Part shown: positions 28,342-37,481 of the stretch, one piece after another
How positions within the stretch are numbered: position 1 is the first letter of the stretch
Layout: every line of letters begins with the position of its first letter
From: Pseudooctadecabacter jejudonensis
GTDB lineage: Bacteria > Pseudomonadota > Alphaproteobacteria > Rhodobacterales > Rhodobacteraceae
Assembly (NCBI RefSeq): GCF_900172275.1
Contig: NZ_FWFT01000001.1
Coordinates: 620,001 to 684,000 of the forward strand
Reading direction: 5' to 3'
Length of the DNA stretch: 64,000 bases
Translations under genes and position numbers: made by a program
Notes under the pieces: generated by a model
Told to the model about the DNA's origin: nothing
What the model saw: the letters and a program-made list of their open reading frames with translations, nothing else
Database searches by the model: none

Positions 28342-28431
28342 CTGACGTCTCCGCTCTGCGACAATCGTTATTTAAGCATTCGTTCCTGTTTCGCCACCCT
28401 AGTGGGAAACTTTGGCAAAACTAAGGGAGCT

Positions 28432-29106
28432 TCAGGCCTCGTCAAACATCTCGGCCTGGTCGTCGTCGTCGTCCTCATCGTCATCGGGTTCACCGGTGGC
28501 GGGCGCGGGCCTGCTTTCCAGCAAACCAGCGGAGCGCAATTCTTTCAACCCGGGCAGATCACGCGCGGATTCCAGACCGAAATGATCCAAAAACGTCTGC
28601 GTCACGACAAACGTGACAGGCCGCCCGGGGGTCATGCGGCGCCGGCCAAACCGAATCCATTCCAACTCAATCAACTGATCGATCGTGCCGCGGCTCACAC
28701 TCACGCCGCGGATCTCTTCGATTTCGGCGCGGGTGACAGGCTGGTGATACGATACGATCGCCAGAGTCTCGACCGCTGCACGGCTCAATTTTCGGGTCTC
28801 AACCGTCTCTTTTTGCATCAAAAATCCAAGATCCGGGGCCGTGCGAAAAGCATAAGCGTCGCCCACCTTCATCAAGGCCACGCCACGCCCTTCATAGCGT
28901 TTGCGCAGATGGACCAAAGCCTCAGCAGGGTCGCATCCGTGGGGCATCCGGCCCGACAATTCCTTGACGGTCACGGGCTCCGCCGTGGCGAACAAAATCG
29001 CCTCCACCATGCGTTCCTGTTCCCCCATCGGCGGGGCCTCGAACAGGCTTTCTTCCTGCTCGGGGCTTGGGTCGCGCGGGATGGGATCCGTCACATCATC
29101 CGTCAT
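28432..29106 (-). CDS. scpB: Segregation and condensation protein B
   Basis: Winged-helix dimer subunit of the SMC-ScpAB chromosome condensin. About 224 residues from the ATG at 29106, which overlaps the end of scpA by 11 bases. The typical core is present: MVEAILFATAEPV, KLSRAAVETLAIVSYHQPVT, EIEEIRGVSV and the GRRRMTPGRPVTFVVTQTFL stretch is recognisable by its GRPV.TF pattern. The C-terminus is a long acidic run (DDDEDDDDDQAEMF). Confidence 0.93.
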   Translation of the reverse strand: MTDDVTDPIPRDPSPEQEESLFEAPPMGEQERMVEAILFATAEPVTVKELSGRMPHGCDPAEALVHLRKRYEGRGVALMKVGDAYAFRTAPDLGFLMQKETVETRKLSRAAVETLAIVSYHQPVTRAEIEEIRGVSVSRGTIDQLIELEWIRFGRRRMTPGRPVTFVVTQTFLDHFGLESARDLPGLKELRSAGLLESRPAPATGEPDDDEDDDDDQAEMFDEA

Positions 29107-29884
29107 CGGATTTCCTTCTGATCTGAATGGGCGCGAACGTGTCGCTTTGGCGGATTTCGACACGGCCTTCCTTGGCCAATTCTAACGATGCAGCAAAGGT
29201 CGACGCCGTGGCAGACCGCCGCTTCGCGGGGTCCATTTCCCAGCCGTCGGGCAGATAAGACAGGATGTCGGTCCACTCGCCCGCAAAACCGATCAAACCG
29301 CGCATCCGGCCCAAGGCCTCTTCCATGGTAAAGACGCTCTCGCGGTCCATCACGAAGGGGCGGAATTCGTCTTTGGTGCGGATGCGGGCATAGCCCTGCA
29401 TCAGGTCCAGCAACGTGGCGGTATATGTCACCCGACGGGTCCGCGTCACGTCTTCGGTGATGCCTCGTGCGAAAAAATCACGCCCCAATTGATCACGTGC
29501 CATCAATTTCGCCGCCGCATCGCGCATGGCGGCCAACCGTTCCAATTGAAACGCCAGATGCGCGGCAAGTTCTTCCCCCGATGGCCCCTCTTCGGTGGGG
29601 TCAGGGGGCAGCAACAAACGGGATTTCAGAAAGGCGAGCCATGCGGCCATCACCAGATAATCCGCCGCCAGTTCCAGCCGCAAATCCCGCGCCTTTTCAA
29701 TAAAGCTGAGGTATTGTTCAGCCAGGGCCAGCACCGAAATCTGCCGCAAATCCACCTTTTGCGTCCGGCTGAGCGACAGCAGAAGATCCAAAGGCCCCTC
29801 AAACCCATCCACGTCCACAATCAGCGCCTCGGCGGCAAGCCGATCGCTGACGTCGATCACTGGATCGGTATTGGTGTCTGACAT
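29096..29884 (-). CDS. scpA: Segregation and condensation protein A
   Basis: Kleisin subunit of SMC-ScpAB, 262 residues. The N-terminal kleisin helix region carries VDGFEGPLDLLLSLSRTQKVD, followed by AADYLVMAAWLAFLKSRLLL. The C-terminal winged helix that binds the SMC head is less distinct. Follows nagZ on the minus strand by 37 bases, in the common argS-SPOR-nagZ-scpA-scpB order. Confidence 0.93.
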   Translation of the reverse strand: MSDTNTDPVIDVSDRLAAEALIVDVDGFEGPLDLLLSLSRTQKVDLRQISVLALAEQYLSFIEKARDLRLELAADYLVMAAWLAFLKSRLLLPPDPTEEGPSGEELAAHLAFQLERLAAMRDAAAKLMARDQLGRDFFARGITEDVTRTRRVTYTATLLDLMQGYARIRTKDEFRPFVMDRESVFTMEEALGRMRGLIGFAGEWTDILSYLPDGWEMDPAKRRSATASTFAASLELAKEGRVEIRQSDTFAPIQIRRKSDDG

Positions 29885-29921
29885 CCCTGCCCTCTCAAGC
29901 GCGCGCACGCGCCCCGCCGCC

Positions 29922-30911
29922 CTAATTCATCAGGTCGTCAAGTTCCTCTGCGAGGGCCGCAATGTCAACGCTGGTGGGCGTTTTGCGCGCACAGAGTGCC
30001 GCCTGACCACGGGCCTGCGCCGCTGGTGTCATCGGGCCTGCGGCCTCGGCCACGGCGCGCAATTCGTCCGCTTTGCCGTTGCAATGCAGCACCACATCAC
30101 AGCCCGCCGCAATCGACGCCCGCGCGCGGGCCGCCACGTCGCCTGTCAGCGCCTCCATAGAGATATCGTCAGTCATCAAGAGCCCGCCAAACCCGATATC
30201 GTTGCGGATCAGGTCCATCATGGCACGGGACGTGGTGGAGGGCGATTGGTCGTCGATGTCCTCAAACACGATATGCGCAGTCATGCCCAGCGGCATATCC
30301 GCCAGCGCACGGAACGGGGCAAAATCCTGATCCTCAAGATAGGCGCGGCTGGCGGTGACACGGGGCAAATCCTTGTGACTGTCGACCGACGCCAGCCCGT
30401 GACCGGGAATGTGTTTGACCACTGGCAAAACCCCGCCGTGCAGATGTGCATCCGCCACCGCGCGGGCGGCATCCATGACCGTCGCCACATCATCGCCATA
30501 ACAGCGGTTGCGCAAAAACGGATGGGTCACGCGGCCGGCGATATCGGCGCAGGGCGCGCAGTTGCCGTCGATCCCCACGGCCCGCAGCTCCTCCGCGATC
30601 AGCCGGTACCGCACCCACATGGACCGCACAGGGTCCGCCGCACGCGCCATCTGATCCATGGGCGGCAACCATTCGCGCCAATGGGGACTGCGCAGCCGCT
30701 GCACGCGCCCGCCCTCTTGATCGACAAAAATCGGCGCATCATGGCCTGCAGCGGCCCGCAGATCGGCGCACAGGCGCCTCACCTGATCGGGCGCGTCCAC
30801 ATTGCGGGCAAACAGAATGAAGCCAAAGGGCCGAACATCACGAAAAAATGCGGCCTCCCAGTCGGTTATCTCCAATCCTGCGGGCGCAAGGATCGTCGCG
30901 TTCAGCGTCAT
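29922..30911 (-). CDS. nagZ: Beta-N-acetylhexosaminidase NagZ
   Basis: Family GH3 enzyme of cytosolic peptidoglycan recycling that removes GlcNAc from anhydro-muropeptides. 329 residues from the ATG at 30911. Motifs: FVDQEGGRVQRL, VKHIPGHGLASVDSHKDLP with the catalytic Asp-His pair on the loop, and LLMTDDISMEAL with the nucleophile Asp. The start shares a base with the stop of the SPOR gene (TGATG). Confidence 0.93.
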   Translation of the reverse strand: MTLNATILAPAGLEITDWEAAFFRDVRPFGFILFARNVDAPDQVRRLCADLRAAAGHDAPIFVDQEGGRVQRLRSPHWREWLPPMDQMARAADPVRSMWVRYRLIAEELRAVGIDGNCAPCADIAGRVTHPFLRNRCYGDDVATVMDAARAVADAHLHGGVLPVVKHIPGHGLASVDSHKDLPRVTASRAYLEDQDFAPFRALADMPLGMTAHIVFEDIDDQSPSTTSRAMMDLIRNDIGFGGLLMTDDISMEALTGDVAARARASIAAGCDVVLHCNGKADELRAVAEAAGPMTPAAQARGQAALCARKTPTSVDIAALAEELDDLMN

Positions 30912-31927
30912 CAGCGGACGACAACGGGAATGCAGGGCGCCCCTTCGGCGGACATCGCCGCACAGAACCGGCGCGCATCGCTGAGGTCTGCAAAATTCAT
31001 CGCGCGCAGCCGGAAGAACGTGCGCCCGCCGGATGTGGCCTGCTGAATGACTTGATCTTTGCCGTTGAAGAAATCCGGATAGGTGCCTGTCAGACGCAGC
31101 CATTCCGACGCTGCAATTTCAGGGCTGTCGAAGGCACCCAGCTGCACCAGTTTGGTCCCTACGGGCAGCGCCTCTGACGTGACCGAGGCATCGATTGGGG
31201 TGCTGGCGGCGGTGGTTGTCTGCGCGGGGGCTGCAGAGGCCGCGACCGGCACAACGGCACTGGCAGGGCGCACTGTGGGGCGCAACGAGCGCCGCACGCC
31301 GGGCACGGCATCAGGGATCACGTTGGGATCGACGGTGACGCCGTTGACAGCCACTTCAATCGGCGCAGTCTCGCCGTCTTGCAAATCTGTCAGTCGATCC
31401 GCGCCTGCAGCGATCTGATCGGCCAAGGCCAGAACATCCTCCGCCGTCAGCGGCCCATCTGTAGCAACAGGTGTGGTTGCCGCCATAGGCTCAGGCGCGG
31501 CCTCGACCTCATCCGTCAGAGTGGCCTGCACGGCGGCGGCAATCTCGGGCGCGGGGGTCACGACAGGCTCGGCGGCCTCAGCCGTGGGGGTCACCTCAAG
31601 GTCTTCGGCCTCAAGCCCGACCCCACTTGGGGCCAGCACCAACCGGTCCTGAGGTTCTGCCGCCCCCCCATCAGCGGGCACGGAATTGACCGACAGCCCG
31701 ATGTTGGATGCAATCTCACCGCCCGGATTCTCCGGTGCCACCCGCATGTCACCTTCCATGGCGCGCACCACGGGGATGCCCGTCACATCGCGCATCAACA
31801 GCTTATAGCCCCAAACGCCGACCCCGCCGATCAGCGCCACGGACACCGCCGCTGCTGCAATATTCACGTATTTGCCTGCCGGAATCGCGGAGCCTGACCC
31901 CTGCGGGCCTGCGGTAAAATCTGCCAT
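30911..31927 (-). CDS. SPOR domain membrane protein
   Basis: A 338-residue protein with a short cytoplasmic start, one membrane helix (about 20-45), a long low-complexity periplasmic linker rich in Ala, Pro, Val and Glu, and a C-terminal SPOR domain (about 260-338, KLVQLGAFDSPEIAASEW to FRLRAMNFADLSDARRFC). SPOR domains bind denuded glycan strands at the division septum, so it probably acts in division or wall remodelling, consistent with the coupled nagZ gene. Confidence 0.88.
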   Translation of the reverse strand: MADFTAGPQGSGSAIPAGKYVNIAAAAVSVALIGGVGVWGYKLLMRDVTGIPVVRAMEGDMRVAPENPGGEIASNIGLSVNSVPADGGAAEPQDRLVLAPSGVGLEAEDLEVTPTAEAAEPVVTPAPEIAAAVQATLTDEVEAAPEPMAATTPVATDGPLTAEDVLALADQIAAGADRLTDLQDGETAPIEVAVNGVTVDPNVIPDAVPGVRRSLRPTVRPASAVVPVAASAAPAQTTTAASTPIDASVTSEALPVGTKLVQLGAFDSPEIAASEWLRLTGTYPDFFNGKDQVIQQATSGGRTFFRLRAMNFADLSDARRFCAAMSAEGAPCIPVVVR

Positions 31928-31997
31928 AACTGCCTCATATCGGGGAACGTGTGCGCCCCCCTGCTGCCTTGCCTACGTCAAACCGGCGGCGTGCGCT

Positions 31998-33731
31998 TTA
32001 GCGCATCTCTTCAGCCGGTGTGACGCCAAGAATACCCAATCCGTGTGCAATTACAACGGAAACGGCACGGATCAGGGCGATTTTCGCCTGTGACGCGGCC
32101 ACGTCATCCTGAATAAACCGCAAGGACAGATCGTCATTGCCGCGGTTCCACAGCCCGTGAAGCTCAGAGGCGAGGTCATAAAGGTAGAGGGCCACGCGGT
32201 GCGGCTCATTCGTGCGCGCGGCAATTTCCACCACGCGGGGCCACTCGGCGGCTTTGGCGGCCAGCGCCAATTCGGCCTCATGGGCGGCCAGCGTCAGGTC
32301 GGCGGCGGCCAGATCAGACGTGTTGATGCCCGCATCGGCAGCCTTGCGCAGCACGGAGTGCACGCGCGCATGGGCGTATTGCACGTAGAACACAGGGTTG
32401 TCCTTGGACTGTTCCACCGCCTTGTCGAAATCAAAATCAAACGGCGTGTCGTTCTTGCGCGTCAGCATGATGAACCGCGCGACATCCTTGCCCACCTCGT
32501 CCACCAGATCGCTGACGGTGATGAAGGTGCCCGCCCGTTTGGACATCTTGAACTCTTGGCCGTTTTTGAACAGCCGCACGATCTGCGCCAGCTTGATATC
32601 CAGCGGCACCGCATCATCCGACAACGCCGCCACAGCCGCCTTCATCCGTTTGACGTAGCCCGTGTGATCGGCGCCAAACACATCAACAAGGGCGTCGAAG
32701 CCCCTGGAAACCTTATCATAATGATACGCAATGTCGGGGGCGAAATAGGTCCAGGCCCCATCGCCTTTCTGCACGGCGCGGTCTTCGTCGTCGCCAAAAT
32801 CGGTGGATTTGAACAACCACTGCTCTCGGGCTTCCCAGTTGTCGGGCATCTTGCCCTTAGGCGGCTTCAGCGCCCCCCAATAGATCAGATCCTTCGCCTT
32901 GAGGCTCTCGATCGCCTCTTCGATCCGGCCGGTGCCGTACAAAGATTTCTCCGAGAAAAACACATCCATTTCGATGCCCAAAGACGCCAGATCCGCCCGA
33001 ATGAGATCCATCATCGCCTCAGTCGCAAACTCCCGCACGGGGGCGAGCCATACGTCTTCGCTGTTTCCCAAATATGCATCACCGACCTTCGCCTTCAGCG
33101 CTTCGCCCGCGTCAATCAGGTAATCGCCCGGATAGGTGCCATCCTCAAACGTCACCTCTTGGCCGTGAGCCTCCAAGTAGCGCAGGTAAACTGACCGCGC
33201 GAGGACATCGACCTGCCCGCCGCCGTCATTAATATAGTATTCCCGCGTGACGTCGAAACCCGCGTAATCCAGCAAGGACGCCAGCGCGTCGCCAAAAATG
33301 GCGCCCCGCGTGTGGCCCACATGCAACGGCCCCGTGGGGTTGGCCGAGACATATTCGACGTTGATCCGCTTGCCTTGCCCCATGGTAGAGCGGCCAAAAT
33401 CAGCGTTCGTCAGCACCGCCCGCACCACGTCTGCCCAGACGCTCGGCGCCAGCCGCAGGTTCAAAAACCCCGGTCCCGCCACATCGGCGCTGACAATCCG
33501 GTCGTCGCCCGCCAGTTTGGCAGCAAGCGCTTCGGCAATATCGCGCGGTTTGGATTTCGCGGGTTTGGCCAACACCATCGCCGCATTCGTCGCCATGTCG
33601 CCGTGCGCTGCATCGCGCGGCGGCTCAACCGTGACGTTGTCGAACGACAGCCCCTCCGGCAACGCGCCCTCGCGCACCATCGCCTCAAGACACTCAACAA
33701 CATGGGCGCGGATATCGGCAAACAGGTTCAT
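31998..33731 (-). CDS. argS: Arginyl-tRNA synthetase
   Basis: Class I aminoacyl-tRNA synthetase, 577 residues. The HIGH-type motif reads HVGHTRGAIFGDAL and the KMSKS-type motif KMSKRAG. N-terminal Add-1 and C-terminal DALR anticodon domains are in order (the latter with VQYAHARVHSVLRKA). First gene of the argS-SPOR-nagZ-scpAB run. Confidence 0.97.
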   Translation of the reverse strand: MNLFADIRAHVVECLEAMVREGALPEGLSFDNVTVEPPRDAAHGDMATNAAMVLAKPAKSKPRDIAEALAAKLAGDDRIVSADVAGPGFLNLRLAPSVWADVVRAVLTNADFGRSTMGQGKRINVEYVSANPTGPLHVGHTRGAIFGDALASLLDYAGFDVTREYYINDGGGQVDVLARSVYLRYLEAHGQEVTFEDGTYPGDYLIDAGEALKAKVGDAYLGNSEDVWLAPVREFATEAMMDLIRADLASLGIEMDVFFSEKSLYGTGRIEEAIESLKAKDLIYWGALKPPKGKMPDNWEAREQWLFKSTDFGDDEDRAVQKGDGAWTYFAPDIAYHYDKVSRGFDALVDVFGADHTGYVKRMKAAVAALSDDAVPLDIKLAQIVRLFKNGQEFKMSKRAGTFITVSDLVDEVGKDVARFIMLTRKNDTPFDFDFDKAVEQSKDNPVFYVQYAHARVHSVLRKAADAGINTSDLAAADLTLAAHEAELALAAKAAEWPRVVEIAARTNEPHRVALYLYDLASELHGLWNRGNDDLSLRFIQDDVAASQAKIALIRAVSVVIAHGLGILGVTPAEEMR

Positions 33732-33795
33732 GGCACTTCCTTTCGATCAAAGGTCCGTTTAGCACTGTCACACCAGACGTCAACGAGCCTCTCTT

Positions 33796-34899
33796 ATGAC
33801 CCGCACCCTGTTCTTTCTGACGGCCCTTTCGGCGATGCTTTTTGCACTGACCGCTGTCCTCATCCGGATTGAGCTTTTTGCACCCGGTGTCTCGCCCCTG
33901 TTTCAAGCCGCTGATGCGATACCGGACAGCGCGAAATTCAACCGTGTGACGCAGTTTCATGCGCTGATGGGCTATCTGACCACGCTTTTGCTTGGCACCA
34001 CTTTGGCTGCAGCGGGCCGCGAAAAGGGGGGGCTGTTTGCTGTGCCTGTGATGGGTCTTGGGATGATGTTGAGTGCGCTGGCCTTCGTCGCGACGGTTCT
34101 CATCACCTGGCCCGTGCCGGACGGAGGCGGCGGTCTGGCGGGATGGTCTCTCTATCCCTCAGATGCGCAACGCCCCACGTCACTTTTTGAGGCTGTCACA
34201 CTGATGGTCAACATTGATCCGTTCTTCACAGATGTGCCGATGGTGGCTTTGATCCAGACGCTGACCCTGCCAGCCTCGGGCCTTCTGACCCTGAGCTTCT
34301 ACGTCCTGCTGTCGACCCAACCCAAGCTGCGTTGGGTCGCCGTGCCCGGGGTGGTCCTGACCCTTGTGATGGTCTTTGTGTCTACCACTTGGGTCCTTTA
34401 TGCCGATCCGGTGAACACCAATGCCTTGCTTTTGTTGCCGCTGTTCCCGTTTCTGGCCGCCGCCTGCGTGCGTATGACAGACGACCCGCCCGCGTGGCTG
34501 GTGACGCTGACACTGGGCGTTTTGTGCGTGATCGTGCTTGGGGTGGGCTTGTTTGCCTGGGCGGACACATTGCCGGTTGAGGGCACACAGGTCGGCGTTG
34601 CGGCACTTTATCTTTATCCTCTCGGGCTGGGATGGTTTGCCCTGCCTGCGTTGATCCAGGTCCGCTGGGGCACGCGATTGCCTGCGCCTCTGATCTGGAC
34701 GCTGCCTGCGGCCATCTTGACCTTGCTGCTTTTGTGGACAGCGCCGCTGTTCCGCACGGGCCTGAACGGGCAGCCGCGGGGCTACATCGACTATCCGGAC
34801 GGGTTGGCAGCCGACAATATGGGCGCAACGCTGGCCACTGGTGTGTTCGTTGTGGGGTATCTGGCGATCATCACACTGGTCCGCCGATCGCGGACCTAG
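33796..34899 (+). CDS. Reduced cytochrome oxidase subunit I-like membrane protein
   Basis: A 367-residue polytopic membrane protein of about nine or ten helices. Several stretches align with heme-copper oxidase subunit I: LIRIELFAPG (22-31; oxidases have LIRxELxxPG), FNRVTQFHALMGYL (48-61; oxidases YNxxxTxHAxxMxF), AGWSLYPS (115-122; oxidases GWTxYPP) and QPRGYIDYPDG (326-336; oxidases MPRRYxDYPD). The HPEVY helix, the His-His pair and the other heme ligands are missing: the only histidine in the protein is His55, at the place of a heme a ligand. It cannot be a working oxidase. It lies on the opposite strand between argS and dgt, without other oxidase genes. Function unknown. Confidence 0.6.
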   Translation: MTRTLFFLTALSAMLFALTAVLIRIELFAPGVSPLFQAADAIPDSAKFNRVTQFHALMGYLTTLLLGTTLAAAGREKGGLFAVPVMGLGMMLSALAFVATVLITWPVPDGGGGLAGWSLYPSDAQRPTSLFEAVTLMVNIDPFFTDVPMVALIQTLTLPASGLLTLSFYVLLSTQPKLRWVAVPGVVLTLVMVFVSTTWVLYADPVNTNALLLLPLFPFLAAACVRMTDDPPAWLVTLTLGVLCVIVLGVGLFAWADTLPVEGTQVGVAALYLYPLGLGWFALPALIQVRWGTRLPAPLIWTLPAAILTLLLLWTAPLFRTGLNGQPRGYIDYPDGLAADNMGATLATGVFVVGYLAIITLVRRSRT

Positions 34900-34913
34900 C
34901 CTGAGATACGCCC

Positions 34914-36062
34914 CTACCCCATAAGTCGTGCATGCGTGTCCAACGCAAAACGGTCGGTCATCCCCGAAATGTAATCTGACACAATCCGCGCCAGCCCGAC
35001 CTCATCCGCGGCGGCCGCCACGTCGTCGCGCCAGGCCTGCGGCAAGTGTTCCGGTTGGGCCATGAACAACGGAAACAAATCCTCGACCACTTGGGTCACC
35101 TCTGCCCGCATCTTCACCACTGACGGCGCGCGGTACATCTGGGTGAACAAAAACCGCCGCACGACCTTTAGATCCGCCCATAAGGCGGGTGAAAACTGCA
35201 CCATCATGCGTCCGGCCCCGCGCACATCCGAACACGTCTGCGCGTCTATTTCGCGTAGGTTCGCCCGGCTCACCGCGATGACATCCTCAACCAACACTCC
35301 GAAAAAGCGCCGCAACGCCTCATGTCTGCGGCGGTCCTCATCCAAGTTGGGATAGGTCGCATCCACTTCGGCAAAACAAGGGCCAACAATCGGCAGGCCC
35401 ATCAGGTCCTGAGTTGTAAACAGGCCCGCCCGCAATCCATCGTGTATGTCATGATGGTTGTAGGCAATATCATCAGACAGCGCCGCCACTTGCGCCTCAG
35501 CCGAAGCATGGGTGTGCAATTCCAGATCGTGCCGCGCGTTATAATCCTCCAACGCATAAGGCACCGGTTCGCCACCGTCCGTCACCACAGGACCGTTGTG
35601 CTTGGCGATCCCCTCCAAGGTTTCCCACGTCAGGTTCAGCCCATCCCACTGGGCATAATGCCTTTCAAGAGAGGTCACGATGCGGATCGCCTGCGCATTG
35701 TGATCGAACCCGCCATAGGGTGCCATCAGCGCGGCCAGCGCGTCCTCTCCGGTATGGCCGAAGGGCGTGTGACCCAGATCATGGGCCAGCGCCACAGCCT
35801 CCGTCAGCTCACCATTCAATCCCAAAGCGCCCGCAATGGTTCGCGCCACCTGCGCCACCTCAATGGAATGGGTCAGCCGCGTGCGGAAATAGTCGCCTTC
35901 ATGTTCCACAAACACTTGGGTCTTGTGTTTCAGCCGCCGAAACGCGCTGGAATGAATGATCCTGTCCCGATCCCGCTGAAATGGGGACCGAAATTCGCTC
36001 TCGTCCTCCGAATACAGGCGCCCACGGGCCGCCATCGGGTTGCACGCATAAGGTGCCGCCAT
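34914..36062 (-). CDS. dgt: Deoxyguanosinetriphosphate triphosphohydrolase-like protein
   Basis: HD-superfamily dNTPase, 382 residues, expected to cleave dNTPs to deoxynucleoside and triphosphate. N-terminal FRSPFQRDRDRIIHSSAFRR and metal-binding HD motif RLTHSIEV then ALAHDLGHTPFGHTGE are intact. The start at 36062 fits the family (MAAPYACNP). In the lineage it usually stands next to argS; here the oxidase-like gene separates them on the other strand. Confidence 0.92.
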   Translation of the reverse strand: MAAPYACNPMAARGRLYSEDESEFRSPFQRDRDRIIHSSAFRRLKHKTQVFVEHEGDYFRTRLTHSIEVAQVARTIAGALGLNGELTEAVALAHDLGHTPFGHTGEDALAALMAPYGGFDHNAQAIRIVTSLERHYAQWDGLNLTWETLEGIAKHNGPVVTDGGEPVPYALEDYNARHDLELHTHASAEAQVAALSDDIAYNHHDIHDGLRAGLFTTQDLMGLPIVGPCFAEVDATYPNLDEDRRRHEALRRFFGVLVEDVIAVSRANLREIDAQTCSDVRGAGRMMVQFSPALWADLKVVRRFLFTQMYRAPSVVKMRAEVTQVVEDLFPLFMAQPEHLPQAWRDDVAAAADEVGLARIVSDYISGMTDRFALDTHARLMG

Positions 36063-36198
36063 CGCCTTTTGTCCCTTATTATCTGGCAACAAAACCGGCC
36101 ATCCCTGTCCTTATGGCCCCGTCTTGTCGCCTCTGCCTCAGCCTCCTATATTGTGTCATGGCCCCAGCGGCCAGTCTGACCATGAAAAGGTGGCCAAA

Positions 36199-36525
36199 AT
36201 GTTGACCCTGCCCCCCAAAGTGACCCCTCGCGCCTTCGAACGCCTGTCCGAGATCGGTGCCAATGCCTCGGGCAAGGCCCTTCGCATTGCTGTCGAAGGG
36301 GGCGGCTGTTCCGGCTTCCAGTACGAAATTGATCTGGATGAGGCCAAGGAGGATGATCTTGTCCTCGAAGGTTCCGGCGAACGGGTGGTCATCGACAGCA
36401 TCTCGCTGCCGTTTCTGGCCGACGCGACCATCGATTTCACGGAAGAGCTGATCGGCGCGCGCTTCGTGATCGAAAACCCCAACGCCTCCAGCTCCTGCGG
36501 ATGTGGCGTCAGCTTTTCGATGTAG
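36199..36525 (+). CDS. erpA: Iron-sulfur cluster insertion protein, ErpA/HesB type
   Basis: A-type Fe-S carrier, 108 residues from the ATG at 36199. The three cluster ligands are present at Cys37 (GGGCSGFQY), Cys100 and Cys102 (SCGCGVSF). It delivers clusters to target proteins. Divergent from dgt. The name erpA versus iscA cannot be decided firmly by eye; isolation from isc/suf genes favours erpA. Confidence 0.88.
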   Translation: MLTLPPKVTPRAFERLSEIGANASGKALRIAVEGGGCSGFQYEIDLDEAKEDDLVLEGSGERVVIDSISLPFLADATIDFTEELIGARFVIENPNASSSCGCGVSFSM

Positions 36526-36629
36526 TACATGTGCATTCGCTGAACACGCGCGGTCTGCACAGCATGTGTGCGGGTTGTGCCCCCCGCATTTGACGGGCAA
36601 AACAAGGCCGAACAGCCGAGGGCTCAGAC

Positions 36630-37430
36630 ATGAAAATTGCAACGTTCAACATCAACGGTATCAAGGCCCGCATCGGTGCGCTAACGGACTGGTTGGAGGC
36701 CTCAAAACCAGACGTTGCCATTTTGCAGGAAATCAAATCCGTCGACGAAGGGTTCCCCCGTCAACACTTTGAAGACATGGGATTTATTGTCGAAACCCAT
36801 GGACAAAAGGGGTTCAACGGCGTGGCCATTCTGTCCAAACTGCCGCTTGAAGATGTCACACGTGGCCTGCCGGGCGGGACTGGCACCGGCCGCGACGGTG
36901 AAGACGATATTGAGGCGCGCTATATCGAAGCTACAGTGATGGGTGAAAAACCTATTAAAATCTGTGGCTTATATCTGCCCAATGGCAACCCTGCCCCAGG
37001 GCCAAAGTACGATTACAAACTGCGCTGGATGGATCGGCTGCGCCAACGGGCGGAGGCCCTATTGACCACAGAAGAGCCGTTTTTGATGGCGGGCGATTAC
37101 AACATCATCCCCCAACCTGAGGACGCCAAACGCCCCGAGGCCTGGACCGACGATGCCCTGTTTCGTCCCGACAGTCGCGCGGCGTTTCGGCGGCTGCTGA
37201 ACCTTGGCCTGACAGAAGCCTTCCGTGCCCGCCATCAAGGCGCAGGCCACTATTCATTCTGGGACTATCAAGCCGGTGCATGGGACCGTAATGACGGCAT
37301 TCGGATTGACCATTTTTTGCTGTCTTCTCAATGCGCTGACCTCATGCGCGACTGCTGGATCGAGGCCGACGTCAGAGGCCGGGAAAAGCCATCCGACCAC
37401 GTCCCCGTCTGGGTCGATCTCGACGCATAG
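36630..37430 (+). CDS. xthA: Exodeoxyribonuclease III
   Basis: AP endonuclease and 3'-5' exonuclease of base-excision repair, 266 residues. Motifs of the exonuclease-endonuclease-phosphatase fold: FNINGIKAR, ILQEIKS with the metal-binding Glu, YLPNGNP, AGDYNIIPQPEDA, and DHFLLSS plus the final PSDHVPVW. No co-transcribed neighbour; the next gene converges on it. Confidence 0.95.
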   Translation: MKIATFNINGIKARIGALTDWLEASKPDVAILQEIKSVDEGFPRQHFEDMGFIVETHGQKGFNGVAILSKLPLEDVTRGLPGGTGTGRDGEDDIEARYIEATVMGEKPIKICGLYLPNGNPAPGPKYDYKLRWMDRLRQRAEALLTTEEPFLMAGDYNIIPQPEDAKRPEAWTDDALFRPDSRAAFRRLLNLGLTEAFRARHQGAGHYSFWDYQAGAWDRNDGIRIDHFLLSSQCADLMRDCWIEADVRGREKPSDHVPVWVDLDA

Positions 37431-37481
37431 CACCGGCCAATCTGGGACGGAGGGCGGGGCGCATTTGGGCGCATATGCGCC

